From Capsicum annuum (lineage: Eukaryota > Streptophyta > Magnoliopsida > Solanales > Solanaceae): a DNA stretch of 64,000 nucleotides. The stretch lies in contig NC_061115.1 of the NCBI RefSeq assembly GCF_002878395.1, forward strand, positions 218,945,886 through 219,009,885. The letters are read 5' to 3'. A program made the position numbers and the translations under genes. A model generated the notes under the pieces. That model ran no database searches. It was not told where the DNA came from and was given only the letters and a program-made list of their open reading frames with translations. Shown piece by piece: positions 49,456 to 60,300 of this stretch. Each line of letters begins with the position of its first letter. Positions within the stretch are counted from its first letter, which is position 1.

Positions 49456-49730
49456 ATTTGAAAGTTGATAGTAAAAAGTGCACCTATATTATCCAGAATG
49501 TTTTCGAGTTTCGTACCTGAACTATCAATATGCGAGTTTCCTACCTGAACTATCGCGAACTGCTTGTCTAATATTCATGTTGGATTGGATTCTATGGTAC
49601 TTGTACTTCTTGGTTACTTGTTCTTAGCATTTTCACTAGTGTAAATTTGAAAGTTCATAGTAAAAAGTGCACCTATATTAACTCAAAACTTTTTCGAGTT
49701 TCATACTTAAACTATCAGTATGCAACAGCG
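49383..49730 (+). repeat. Tandem duplication of the phytocyanin gene 3' end
   Basis: From 'ttcatgttggattggattct' (49385) to 'actatcaatatgc' the sequence is repeated about 189 bp later (49574 to about 49728). The unit covers the last 23 or so codons (the GPI-signal part), the stop codon and the start of the 3' UTR. The second copy lies downstream of the stop and has no start of its own. Confidence 0.88.
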
Positions 49731-49980
49731 GCGAACCCAAGATTTAGGGGTCGTGGGTGCACGGAAGGTTTGAACACACATATTGACGTCCAAAGTTTTA
49801 CGATTTCACATGGAAACTAACGCACCCAGCTATCTTCTTGGCTTACTGGGTGCTTTTCTAAATCTTATACCAAATTTTATACATTTTTATATAATTATAT
49901 ACCTAACCTGCGTCAAATCTAATGGGTGCTAGAGCACCAAAAGTTTGGCTATAGGTCCGCCCCTGGTATACAAGTTCCTA
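49731..49980. mobile_element. MITE or SINE-like repeat with CAGGGGCGGA-type ends
   Basis: The left end 'cagcggcgaacccaag' and right end 'gtccgcccctg' are near-inverted. Internally 'gtgggtgcacgg' faces 'aatgggtgctagagcacc'. Such 'aggggcggac' repeats are abundant in Solanaceae; the family is not certain. Confidence 0.55.
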
Positions 49981-50632
49981 CGTAAACTATCACCAGCTGC
50001 TTGTCAAGACACACCTCATCTACCAATCGTTTGCTTTTTCTACCTGAACAACAGTGATATTTCTGGTAGGAAAAGTGAATAAGTGATAGCTGAGCTATGC
50101 TTTGATAAACAGATCATGGTAGTTCAAGTACGAAACTCACACACCTAATAGTCCATGTATGAAACTTGAAAAAAAAGGAATATTTTACGTGTGTTTCTGA
50201 CCCTTCACTCCAAATTTGAAGATTTCCAAGTCAAAACATTTGATTGTACATCGGCTCTTCTGGCAAGTCTGATTATCCTTATCGTTGTTTATGTCTCGAG
50301 TTGGAACAAATTACTATAATTCGTCCCTTGCCCCTATATATTAGTCGACATTTTTCACAAATTTTATGCATTTTCCAATTATGATATCATTAGAACTTAA
50401 AACTTACATCTAGAATTAGAAACAGTTTCCGGTAGAAATGCAAGGTAACGTTACGTACAATAGACCCTTGTGATCCGGCCCTTCCCCTGACCCCACACAT
50501 AGTAGTAGCTTTAATGAGTGATATAATAAGCAGAAAACCATTGTATGAAGAAGTTGAGAATAAAAGGCTTTGCCAACATGACTATATTGTTCCTCAAGAT
50601 GCATGTACGCATGCATGCTGAACTCATAAAAC
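49981..50632. other. Intergenic DNA between phytocyanin and the small gene
   Basis: No gene is visible. 'atggtagttcaagtacgaaa' near 50115 is inverted relative to 'gtttcgtacctgaactatc' at 49512-49530, so the flanks of this region probably derive from another foldback element. The part next to 50632 should contain the 3' UTR of the minus-strand gene. Confidence 0.45.
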
Positions 50633-51061
50633 TTAAATTCTGAATCGAGGGCATCTGTTCACGAGAGCATAACTTCTAGAGCTCAGACAGACGCCCTTGT
50701 TAACGTCCAGTTCCTCGAAATCGCAAGGCTTGTTTTCATCAATTCTACCTAATATTCCTACCCTAGTGCTATAACATCTCAAAGTATATTCTTTTGTGTA
50801 TAATCCTGCATAATCTCGAATGTTATCAGTTCTGGTACGTAGACCTAACTCTCGTCTCGTATTCATATTGCTGAAGCTCTTGGGGAGTTGTTGAGGTATT
50901 CGATGAGCCGGAACTGTACAAGTCATGATAACACCACCACCTTGACCAACTTGTTGAGCACAATCAAACATTGTTTTCATGTATAATTTTCTGGCTTTGC
51001 CTAAGACCTTAAAGGGTGCTAGGATATAATTGATCAACTTGTTCTTGGTTTTAGTTCCCAT
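50633..51061 (-). CDS. Small plant-specific protein of unknown function, 142 aa, intronless
   Basis: I chose the ATG at 51061 (MGTKTKNKLINYILAPFKVL). The frame stays open upstream to 51130, but those codons lie in the tandem-repeat array and have no similarity to the family. The protein is basic at the N-terminus, has the segment KARKLYMKTMFDCA, then a variable middle, then an ordered C-terminal block (EYTLRCYSTRVGILGRIDE, CDFEE, SSRSYALVNRCPRF). I recognise this layout, with the final R-S-x-A-V/L box, from small uncharacterised proteins present in many flowering plants, including Arabidopsis; no function is known to me. There is no signal peptide or membrane segment. It is transcribed toward the phytocyanin gene. 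Its upstream region is an unusual 194-bp tandem array. Confidence 0.82.
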   Translation of the reverse strand: MGTKTKNKLINYILAPFKVLGKARKLYMKTMFDCAQQVGQGGGVIMTCTVPAHRIPQQLPKSFSNMNTRRELGLRTRTDNIRDYAGLYTKEYTLRCYSTRVGILGRIDENKPCDFEELDVNKGVCLSSRSYALVNRCPRFRI

Positions 51062-51977
51062 TATAGACTCACAAATGTACCATACGCGGTGGCTTTCAGT
51101 AGAGCCAGGGGCGTAGCTACATTGACCCAAGGATGGTCACTCGGACACCCTCTACCGAAAAATTATACTAAAGTTTTGAACACCATTAGCAGAATTCCTA
51201 GCCACGTAGAGCCTTTGGAATTCTAAGGTCTCTAAAAGAAAGTGATAGAAAATGGATTATGGACTCACAAATGTACCATACGCGGCGGCTTTCAGTAGAG
51301 CCAGGGGCATAGCTACATTGACCCAAGGATGGTCACTCGGACACCCTCTATTGAAATTATACTAAAGTTTTGAACACCCTTAGCAGAATTCCTAGCTGCG
51401 TAGAGCCTTTGGAATTCTAAGATCTCTTTAAGAAAGTGATAAAAAATGGATTATGGACTCACAAATGTACCAAACACGGCTTTCAGTAGAGCCAGGGGCG
51501 TAGCTACATTGATCCAAGGATGGTCACTCAGACACCCTCTATCGAAAAATTATACTAAAGTTTTGAACACCCTTAGCAGAATTCCTAGCTACGTGGAGAC
51601 TTTGAAATTCTAAGAGCTCTTTAAGAAAGTGGTAGAAAATGGATTATGGACTCACAAATGTGCCAAACGTGGCTTTCAGTAGAGCCAGGGGCGTAGCTAC
51701 ATTGATCCAAGGGTGGTCACTCGAACACCCTTTGGTAAACTCACAAATGTACCAAAGGCTGCTTTCAGTAGAGCCACGGGCGTAGCTACATGGACACAAA
51801 GATGGTCAGTCGAACACCCTTCATCGAAAAACTATACTATATATATAGGTCAAAATGACCTTTAGAGATATATACTAAAGTTTTCAATGCCCTTATTAGC
51901 AGAATTCCTAGCTTCGCCACTGAGTCTTTGGAATTCTAAGATCTCTTTAAGAAAGTGATAGAAAATGGATTGTGGAG
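51062..51977 (-). repeat. Tandem array (about 194-bp unit) abutting the small gene's start codon
   Basis: 'gactcacaaatgtacca' or close variants occur at 51066, 51262, 51456, 51648 and 51738, so spacings are 196, 194, 192 and 90 bp. Each unit continues 'ctttcagtagagcca', 'ggggcgtagctacattga', 'ttatactaaagttttgaaca' and 'agcagaattcctagc'. The fourth unit is truncated. The fifth, most distal one has about 50 extra bases with the palindrome 'aggtcaaaatgacct' (51847-51861). The proximal unit ends 1-5 bp before the ATG, so every unit carries a copy of the 5' UTR or proximal promoter. Confidence 0.92.
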
Positions 51978-52204
51978 AATTTGTTATATATATGTTGAAT
52001 TAGACGGCAAAGTGTATGAGTAGTTATTTACAAGCATTGTTTTAACCGCTAGACGAGAATAATGACACCCATATTATGCCAAAGAGTAGGAGACAAATAG
52101 TCACACCAAACAAACAAGCAAATAGAGCTGAGAGTTTATCCTTTCTTTCTATTAGAGTCGCGAGCTTGTTCTAGTCGCTACTAAGTTCTACTACCTTCTC
52201 TTCA

Positions 52205-52345
52205 ATTGTTCCATCAACGTTTTTGAGACCCAGTATAGTCCCACAAAGTGGAGTCTGAGTAGGGTAAGTGTATGCAATCCGTACCACTACCTCGGAGGTG
52301 AGGTAGAGAGATTGTTTCCAGTAGACCCCCGGCTCGACTAGTTTT
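52205..52345 (-). mobile_element. TS/SolS-type SINE, degraded
   Basis: Reverse orientation: 'gacccagtatagtcccac', 'gtgtatgcaatccgtaccac', 'gaggtagagagattgtttcc' and 'agacccccggctcgac'. The TTG tail is mutated. Confidence 0.8.
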
Positions 52346-53102
52346 TGAGATGTGACGTAAATGAAAACTTTATGAATATCTATCGTTAAAGAAAATAAGA
52401 TTTCGCACCTTCAAGTTTTTGTATCTATCAATTCGATCAAATAGACTCCAACAAGAAAGCGTAAACTACATGAGGTAAGACTAAGGGCCTTGAGCGCCTC
52501 GCAAGAGATTGGGGATCGCGAGTAACGCGATATAGTTAGAAAACTTTTTATAAATAATATATAATTATCTAAAGCACGCACCCATTATTACAGAAGAGCA
52601 CGGCGTCCAATGTGACTCTTAAGGCTTAAAATCATGAATCCACCTCTATTTTTCCTGTAATAAATTGAAGATGATTTCATTACATAGTTGGTGTGTCTTT
52701 TTTTACCTTGTTTCCCTTCTACTAATGTGAGAAAGTGAACTAACCTTAAACATTTCACAAGCAAGTAGCATACATTAGTCAAAAATGTTGTGCCATGTTT
52801 CCACCCCATGTGCGCTGCCCATAATGCAAAAAATGTTGTTTGACTAGTTCTATCGTGAATTCTAAAGAGGGCGGAGAGGTAGTAGGTAGGATTACGTTCG
52901 TAATAATAAGGAAGAATGCGTTGTTTTTATCTGTGCCTATAGTGTCTTGTAGCCTCTTGTTCGTGGTGTTTTGTAGATATCTATGATTTTGTATAGTTAA
53001 TTTATAATATTGCTTTGTGGGTATTTTGTTTACTATCTAGCAGTGTGATATCCCTTCTTGTTGGTTGCTTTTATGATTTTTGTTTGACTATATTTGTTAT
53101 CT
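52346..53102. other. Intergenic DNA
   Basis: No gene or clear repeat visible. A short G-rich stretch ('gagggcggagaggtagtagg', 52866-52885) is probably another SINE remnant. Confidence 0.5.
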
Positions 53103-53275
53103 GTCCTGAGCCCGGGGGTCTATCGAGAACAACCTCTCTACTTCAATTGAGGTAATGGTATGGACTCGGGAACAGCGTCTCTACTTCAGCTGATATAATG
53201 GTATGGACTGCGTACACTTTATCCTCCCCAGACCCCTCTTTGTGGAAATACACTAGATATATTGTTGCTGAGTTC
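53103..53275 (+). mobile_element. TS/SolS-type SINE with internal duplication
   Basis: 'gagcccgggggtctatcgag' opens the element. A 'gaacaacctctctacttca' segment then occurs again as 'gaacagcgtctctacttcag' before 'tatggactgcgtacacttta', 'ctccccagacccctc' and the tail 'agatatattgttgctg'. The head half is therefore present twice. Confidence 0.8.
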
Positions 53276-53412
53276 TAAAGAGGGTAGAACTTGTGCAGCC
53301 CGTACCACTACCTCAGCGGTGAGATAGAGAGGAAACATGTGTAGGGAGAGTAGAGTGTACGCAATCCGTACCGCTACCTCAAGAGGTTATTTCCGATAGA
53401 TCCTCAACAGAC
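53276..53412 (-). mobile_element. Partial TS/SolS-type SINE, reverse orientation
   Basis: 'cccgtaccactacctcagcg' and 'gtgagatagagaggaaac' are followed by a second internal fragment, 'agtgtacgcaatccgtaccg' with 'gttatttccgatagatcc'. It stands tail-to-tail with the preceding forward SINE. Confidence 0.75.
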
Positions 53413-54316
53413 TAGTTTTGTATAAAGAAACAATTGGTACCAAAAGAACCTAGAGAAGTAGAGAAACAGAAAAAGGTAGAAGTTTAGACCCTACATTCAT
53501 ACACATCTTAAAACCATTTTCAGGTAAAGCAAGTGACTTGGTGACCAAATCTAACTAATGCATCAAAGGGTGCAACTATGTTTGACACACCTAAATACAT
53601 ATCCACTAAACCTACCAATTAAGAATCTAGATTAATCGGGCCGGATATGGATTCGCACCAGATAGGGCCCATTAAAGGAGTAAAGTGCACCCTAACAAGA
53701 ATATATCAATTCCCATGGCTCGAACCTGAGACCCCTAGTTAAAGGGAGGAGAAATCTAGTCATCCCACCGCACCTCTTGATGGTTGGTTCCTACATATCA
53801 CTCCGATCACATTGTTTACTTCGCCTTCTCTAGTAAAGCAAATACGAAAATAACACAAACGCAAGAATGGGTCTAACAGAATTCAACTTGTCGAATCCTA
53901 ACATGTCGGATCAACAAAATCGGTGAATTTTGAATCACCTATCTTACAACTGCAGGCTAAGGAAGCAAATATACATCCACGGACCACTTTGGATCCAAAC
54001 TACAGTACAGGTAGCTGTTGCTTTTGACTATGGTCCCTCTATCTCTATGTATATTGCTGTCACTTGAAAGAATCATGAATTTCCCAGTCAGATTCAACCA
54101 CCGGATTGAGCCATTACACATACACCCTCCTCACACCAGTAGAAACAGCTTCTTGCGGTACATGTTTTACAATTTATCCGACTCTTGTATTGTTTGTTAT
54201 AAGCAAACGAACCTTGTCGAGTTGCAGTATGAATACCCAGAACTGGATTTACTTTCCCCTTGTATCTGGAGCAGACGCATTGCCCTAGTTTGGCATCCCC
54301 CACCATTATGAGGTTC
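53413..54316. other. Intergenic DNA and probable SAC3A 3' UTR
   Basis: No gene is visible. 53630-53780 resembles a reverse-oriented tRNA-like SINE ('atggctcgaacctgagaccc', 'gtggttggttcc'-like text). The stretch just below 54316 is expected to be the 3' UTR of the minus-strand SAC3A gene. Confidence 0.45.
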
Positions 54317-57300
54317 CTATACCAGATTTCGGGTCAAAAAATCATTAACAGCGAGACTGGCATCTCCATGTGACACCGCGTCTTCAGGTTCCGGCATGAA
54401 GAGAGTTGAGACAGATGCCTGCGCATTTAGGAACACATGAACTTGTCAGCGTATAGCATTTCATGGAAGGAGGAAAAAAAAAAAGAGAGAAAAAACAAAA
54501 GGGATTGCACAAAGTTTGGACCAAGTTAAGATGCTGCTAATATAACACATCCTGATCATAACAGATCTACATAAACAGTTGCTAAAAGCATCCCGCCCAT
54601 AAAGAAACAAATGTAATTCTAAATAATCATTGAGAAACGAATGGTTCTGGAATAGCAGATTAAGAGCAGAAGAATGAGAAGATTAAAACCATTTATACCT
54701 GATTGAGAATAACACAAGAAAAATTGAGCTCATAAAGTAAAAACAATCAAGAGAATATCCTCCGAAGATTGAACTACAACCCCTAGGGGTAAATACTGCA
54801 GAAGTCGAAGTTCAAGAATTCTAATTCATATTGCAAGTCTCCAACAGATCCAACTTGTGGATCCAACTTGGTATGTGTTGTTTATTGCAAGTCTCCAACA
54901 CAGAGGAGAAAGGAACCAGAACTTCATGAACCAGTTACGACTTATAAGTGAGGATACGGGTGAACCTCAGGTGTTTCAGATTATTTTTAATTTCGACAAC
55001 AACATCCCCAGTATATTCCCACATAGTGGGTGGGTGGGGAGGGTAGAATGTACGCAGTCCATACTACTACCTCAGAAGTGAGGTAGAGAGGCTGTTTCTA
55101 ATAGACCCCTACCAGGCAGTATAGGGGTGTTCACGGAAAATCGAAAAAAACAAAGAAGAAAATCGACACTTTGGGGGGTTTGGTTTTGCCTTTTAATTTT
55201 AAATAGATAATATTTGATTTTAACGAATAAATTACTGGAGAAAAAAAAAACAAATCAGGGCTCAAGATGACTATAAAAATACCTAGTTAAAATTTAGAAT
55301 TACAGAGACAAAATTTATGGTACATATTTATCTTTTGCACTCTTGGTTCCTCTCAAGGTATTTGCCTTTACAGTAATCCAATTTTTTACCTTAACTTTCT
55401 ACTTAGATCTGTAGTCCTTATTTTGATAATTTCAGAATCTATTTCATATTCAGAATTAATTTTCTTTGAGCCCTATAGTTTAATTGAATTATCATCAAGA
55501 TATCTTGGTAAATCACAACGTAAGAAATTTAATTAAGTTCCTTGGAAATGGTTAAATTCTTCTACAATGCATATGATTTTCTCGAAGAAGCTACATATTT
55601 AACTTGACTACATATACAGTTCCATCTTTTCTCAAAGAGTAGTTATTTGGTAGTGAAATGCTGGAATACAACCAATCTAGTATGTGCTTGACGTATATTG
55701 TCATGTATGAAAATAATCGAAAAAACGACAAAAAGTGAAGCGATGAAAACCCGACTTAATTGGTTTGATTTGATTCCAACATTTGAAAAACCAACTTAAT
55801 TGGCTATGTAAATTGGTTTGGTTCCCTTTTAGAGGAAAACTTGCTCAAACCAAACCATGAATCCCTACTAGGCACTAACATGGTCCAAGCTCGTGATATG
55901 TGCTAGATTGACTGCCTGACCATGAGCTTACATCATTGAGAAGACCGGAAGATTTTACAAAGGTTTGATCGAGAGTTGACCAAGTTCAACCAGTATTACC
56001 ATGGATAGACTGGCGTTAACTACGAGTTGAACAAGACTTGACGACTATTACAATCTTCAGAATGAATCGAGCATGGTTACACACGACCCAACGGCCCACC
56101 AGCCCACGACTCATTTTATTATGTTAGGACTTCTATTATATAAAGCACTCGGAGTTGGGCCCAAGCCCATTGTTTAGCTAGTAGTATAAGTTTGGCGTAG
56201 TTTTGGATGATATGATTGTGAGGATCTATAGAAACCTTTTGGGTTCTTGAAGAACTCCTTGGATTGCCAGTAAAGGTGTATCTTCCTCCTGTAAATTTGA
56301 TAATATTGGATCAAATGTTACGTGATTTGAATGTAATTAGTGTTTTATACTAATTGTGGCCGCATTTTATCGATTTGGTTCATAGATCCTATCTTTCTAT
56401 CTCTTCGTCTTAGTATATACTTATTTTCTTTGTTTGCTATTCTTTCCGTTGTCACCTATCCACACATGACACATCCATATCATGCTACTTGTAGAGCAGT
56501 TTGTGTTAAATACTTTTTCTTGAAACTGCTAACTGTATAAGTCAGGAGACAACGCACCTTTGCATCAAACTGCATCTCTCCAGAACTATCGGAAGTGAGG
56601 CATGCACCATGGGCCTTTAACCATTCCACACAATCCTCTACCCCATCTGTGTCCTCACTTTCTTCAGTTGTCGATAAGACACTTGTGAAGCCTAAGACCT
56701 GGGCAATGTAGGTGACTGGAACAGTAGGCCGATTTGAACGAGACATGCATCTAACAGCCGCATATCGCATTTTATCAGCATATAGATCTGCAAAGATCAA
56801 GTATACATCATCAAATTTACCATGATAAATGCAATAGCTAAATATGAACCATTCAGAACAAAACACACCCATAAGACACATGTTAAGATTAGGAGCTGTC
56901 TTGTATAATCTGAAATAGGCAACATAGTTTCCAGAGGACACAGCTGCTCGAACTGATAGAGCATGTTTAACAGCGTCATTCTGTCTGGCCTCTGCTGGTA
57001 TTCTGGAAAAGGAAAATGCACAACAAAATAGTTTAACATTCCACATTTGATAAGAGGGGGTTTTCAGTATGTTTTAACCATGTTTTGAGCAGATTTTCTC
57101 AAGCTAGCAGCACTCAGCGATATGGAAATTCGAAGCCAGATATACCATTGAGGTTGACAAAAACATTCATACAGAGAGTTAATCTCACTTTCCTTTTGTG
57201 GCGCTTATGTTACCTTTTGCAATATAAAGTAAAGGCATAATATGTAGACACACACCTTAATCTGGCCTCAACTTAAACAAAGTTGAAGTGTCTAGATGTG

Positions 57301-60300
57301 CATTCTGAAAGCTGGGGTGTTTGCTTGCCAGTTGAGGCCAAGTTAAGGTGTCCACCTATGTGTCACACAAAAAAATGAACTCCTTTTGAACTATGGACTA
57401 CACTGTGACATTTGAGATTTCTATCCAACTTAAACATAATTTAATGCCCTTTTTTTCTTTTTTCTAGGACATTTGAAAGACCTTTACATCTTCTCCTCAC
57501 ACTCGTCTTCTGCTTTCTCCCCCCTCACCCCCTTCCTCACTACCACCACCACCAAAACAGGCGTGAGGCATGACTTAACTGTTCTGATTTAGTCTAAACT
57601 TTGATGAGTTTGTGTATATAAAGGCCAAAAATGAAGAGGTAATAAAGTTTTGCATAGAGGTCAGAAATTAAAATGGAGGATTCTATTTGGCCAGTGAATA
57701 ATGTTCATGTGGACTCATACATAGCTAAAGATGTGCGTTGGTGATCACACTGGCAGAACCAGTTGCAAAGCTAAGCCATAACTAGAAGGAAAAAACCATA
57801 GAGGATTTGTTAACTACATCTGTCTGCTGCAATTTAACCTCACAATCCATCCTTAAAAGTTGCAGAAAGCAAGGATGTCATAAATGAGATTATGTTAGAT
57901 GTAAATCTTACCAGATTTCTTCTCTTTTTTTTCTATAGCAATTGCAGATGCCTATAAAAGGACTAACCAGAGGAAGAGCGAAAATACTCTGGGTGCTCGT
58001 GAACCAAATGACAGAATAGAATGGAAGCAGAGAATAAGCAACAGAACAGAACTTGCAAAAGTTCCAAAAATAAAAAACTAAAAACCAGTAAAGTAAGTAG
58101 TTGACTGACCTAGACAAGGCTAATAGCAGATCTCGGTTGTTATTAGAGTGCAAAAGCACACAGAGCAGATTATATGCAGCAAATTCCATATCGCATCCCT
58201 TGATTCCTTCTGCATAAAGCGTTTTTAGCTGTGACTGACACTGCATATACCAGAACAAAGAGAGTAAGTCTTAAGAAACACTGAAGTAGATAAACCAATG
58301 ATATTTTCGCAGCAAATTTGCACGTTCAGTTACCAAATGTCCAAAAAACTTTGATTACATTATAAATTGCAATTGCGCCAGCATGCATACTCATTTAAAA
58401 CAAGAAAAATATTGAAAAGTTTTAAAAACAATTCAACAAGACCAAACAATTATAGCGGGGAGGTGGGGAACATCCACATTTCTTTAATCAAAATACATAA
58501 GCAGTTAATAATATAAATTCACTGCCCACGCCAACTGCTTCTTTGTGTGTCGACAAAGACCAAACAAAGGAGGAGCAAGCAGAAAAAATCTGCAGCTAGA
58601 AAAGAAATAGGATATAGGTGAAGCCGGAAAATGTTGGCAGTCATCCAATCCTGTAATGCCAAGGTACCAATAAAGCATCAGGAAGGAGTGACCCAACATT
58701 AGTAGAAAACACCAACCGAGACAAAATGTCAATTATGTGTCCAGATAAATAATTCAACACAAGGACTTATTTGTGGCATAAAGTGGATTATTCTTATACC
58801 AAAATCGAACCCGGAAAGGGCTGTAAGAACTATAAGAGCAATACCACCAAATAATGATATTGCATTTTATCAGCATTTTATCAGCTAAACTTTACTAGCA
58901 AATAATGCAGCTGCACAAAAGGATTTGAACCATAAGAAAAGGCAGCACAATTTTGTCCACAGAGCCAAAAACATTTCACCTTGGTTTACTTTAACTTCTG
59001 GATTGGAATCTCCAACAAGGGATTTCACTCATAATAAATTCTATAGCTTCGTACAAAAACTTGAGTGCAAAGGGAATCCAGCATTCAAAAACATTCAAAC
59101 AGTTCAACTGATATATAAACTGCATGAAAGTACTTCCAAACACATTAGCATACAAGAAACTTCACAGAGGGATTAAGGTTCTTAGATGTTATGACAGATT
59201 CTGAGAGCTCCCACCATGGGAAGGAGATACCTGATTAAATTCCGGCAAGTCCCCAACTTCTATTGCCAACCGACCATGTGTTTCATACACCTGAAACATA
59301 AAACGGGTGTAGAAGATACTGAAAGAAAAAGCAATACAACATTTATTATAAGAAAAATTCACGTCACTATTTTCAGAAAATACCTTCAGAACCAAGAATT
59401 GCCAGTGTATATGATGATGAAAATTTTGTGTCTTGCTCTATTTGAATAGTGATTTAGCAAAAAGAAAAATTACCTTGACTGTTAACTCATTGCGTATGCG
59501 TTGGACCGTAAGATCTTGCCGTATCGATTTTAACTGATCACATTTGTAAAGGTAGTTTTTTGGAGAAGTTTGAACCATGCTTAACGCTTTTTCCAATACT
59601 TCTTCTGGTCTCACCTGCAAAAGCAGAACTAGTTTTGAGAAATCATCAAAACATGCCAAGGGAAAATTGCCATTAGATATAATGCATTCCCCTTCAATCT
59701 CAAGTAACAGCAGAAAGAATCAACAAGATTACCGTTGCAGGGTCAGGTGCAGAAGTAAGACGTAAGTAGCGTTTCTCAATTTCCTGGCAGGTTCCTTTGA
59801 CAGTAAGAGCATCCCAATCAATATCTTCAACAGCATAGTTACCATTTTCCTCAATGTTTCTGCTAAGCACCAAGGCAGTGGCTCTCCTTGCATACACATT
59901 TCCAGCACCACCATTTCTGGATCGATTATCAGTACTTGTTGTGCGACTTCCATGCCCTCTTTCAAAACGCTTTGATCGATTTTCACGTCTCTTTTTTTCC
60001 TCTGGTGTATCTGCTGATGCTGATGAAGCAGATTTATAGGCTGCTTGACGTTGTTCCTTTTCACTATCACTGGATGCTACACCATTATCTGCTGCATCCG
60101 TTCCATCACCAACACAATGCCTCTTAGCTGGCCTAAAGACATCAATTTTCGGGGTTTTCCGCTGTGGTAAAGAGAATTTCACAGAACTTGAATTATTCAC
60201 CTTGTTATCTGACTTTCCACCTGAAAACTGTACGAAATCTCATATAAGAGATATTTAATTGGTCATATGGATCTAGAGTCAAACTGACAGAAGCCAAAGA

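Noticed and set aside
51062..51130. An extra 23-residue N-terminus for the small gene
   Set aside because: The frame is open but lies in the tandem repeat; family resemblance begins at MGTKTKNK.
56480..56557. SAC3A ending at the stop 25 codons after MQFDAK
   Set aside because: A canonical donor follows DAK, and the conserved C-terminal exon is present in frame at 54418-54317.
59729..60127. Open frames of 79-113 codons overlapping the SAC3A exon in other frames or on the other strand
   Set aside because: They are shadows of the 165-codon SAC3A exon, which matches its family and has splice sites at both ends.
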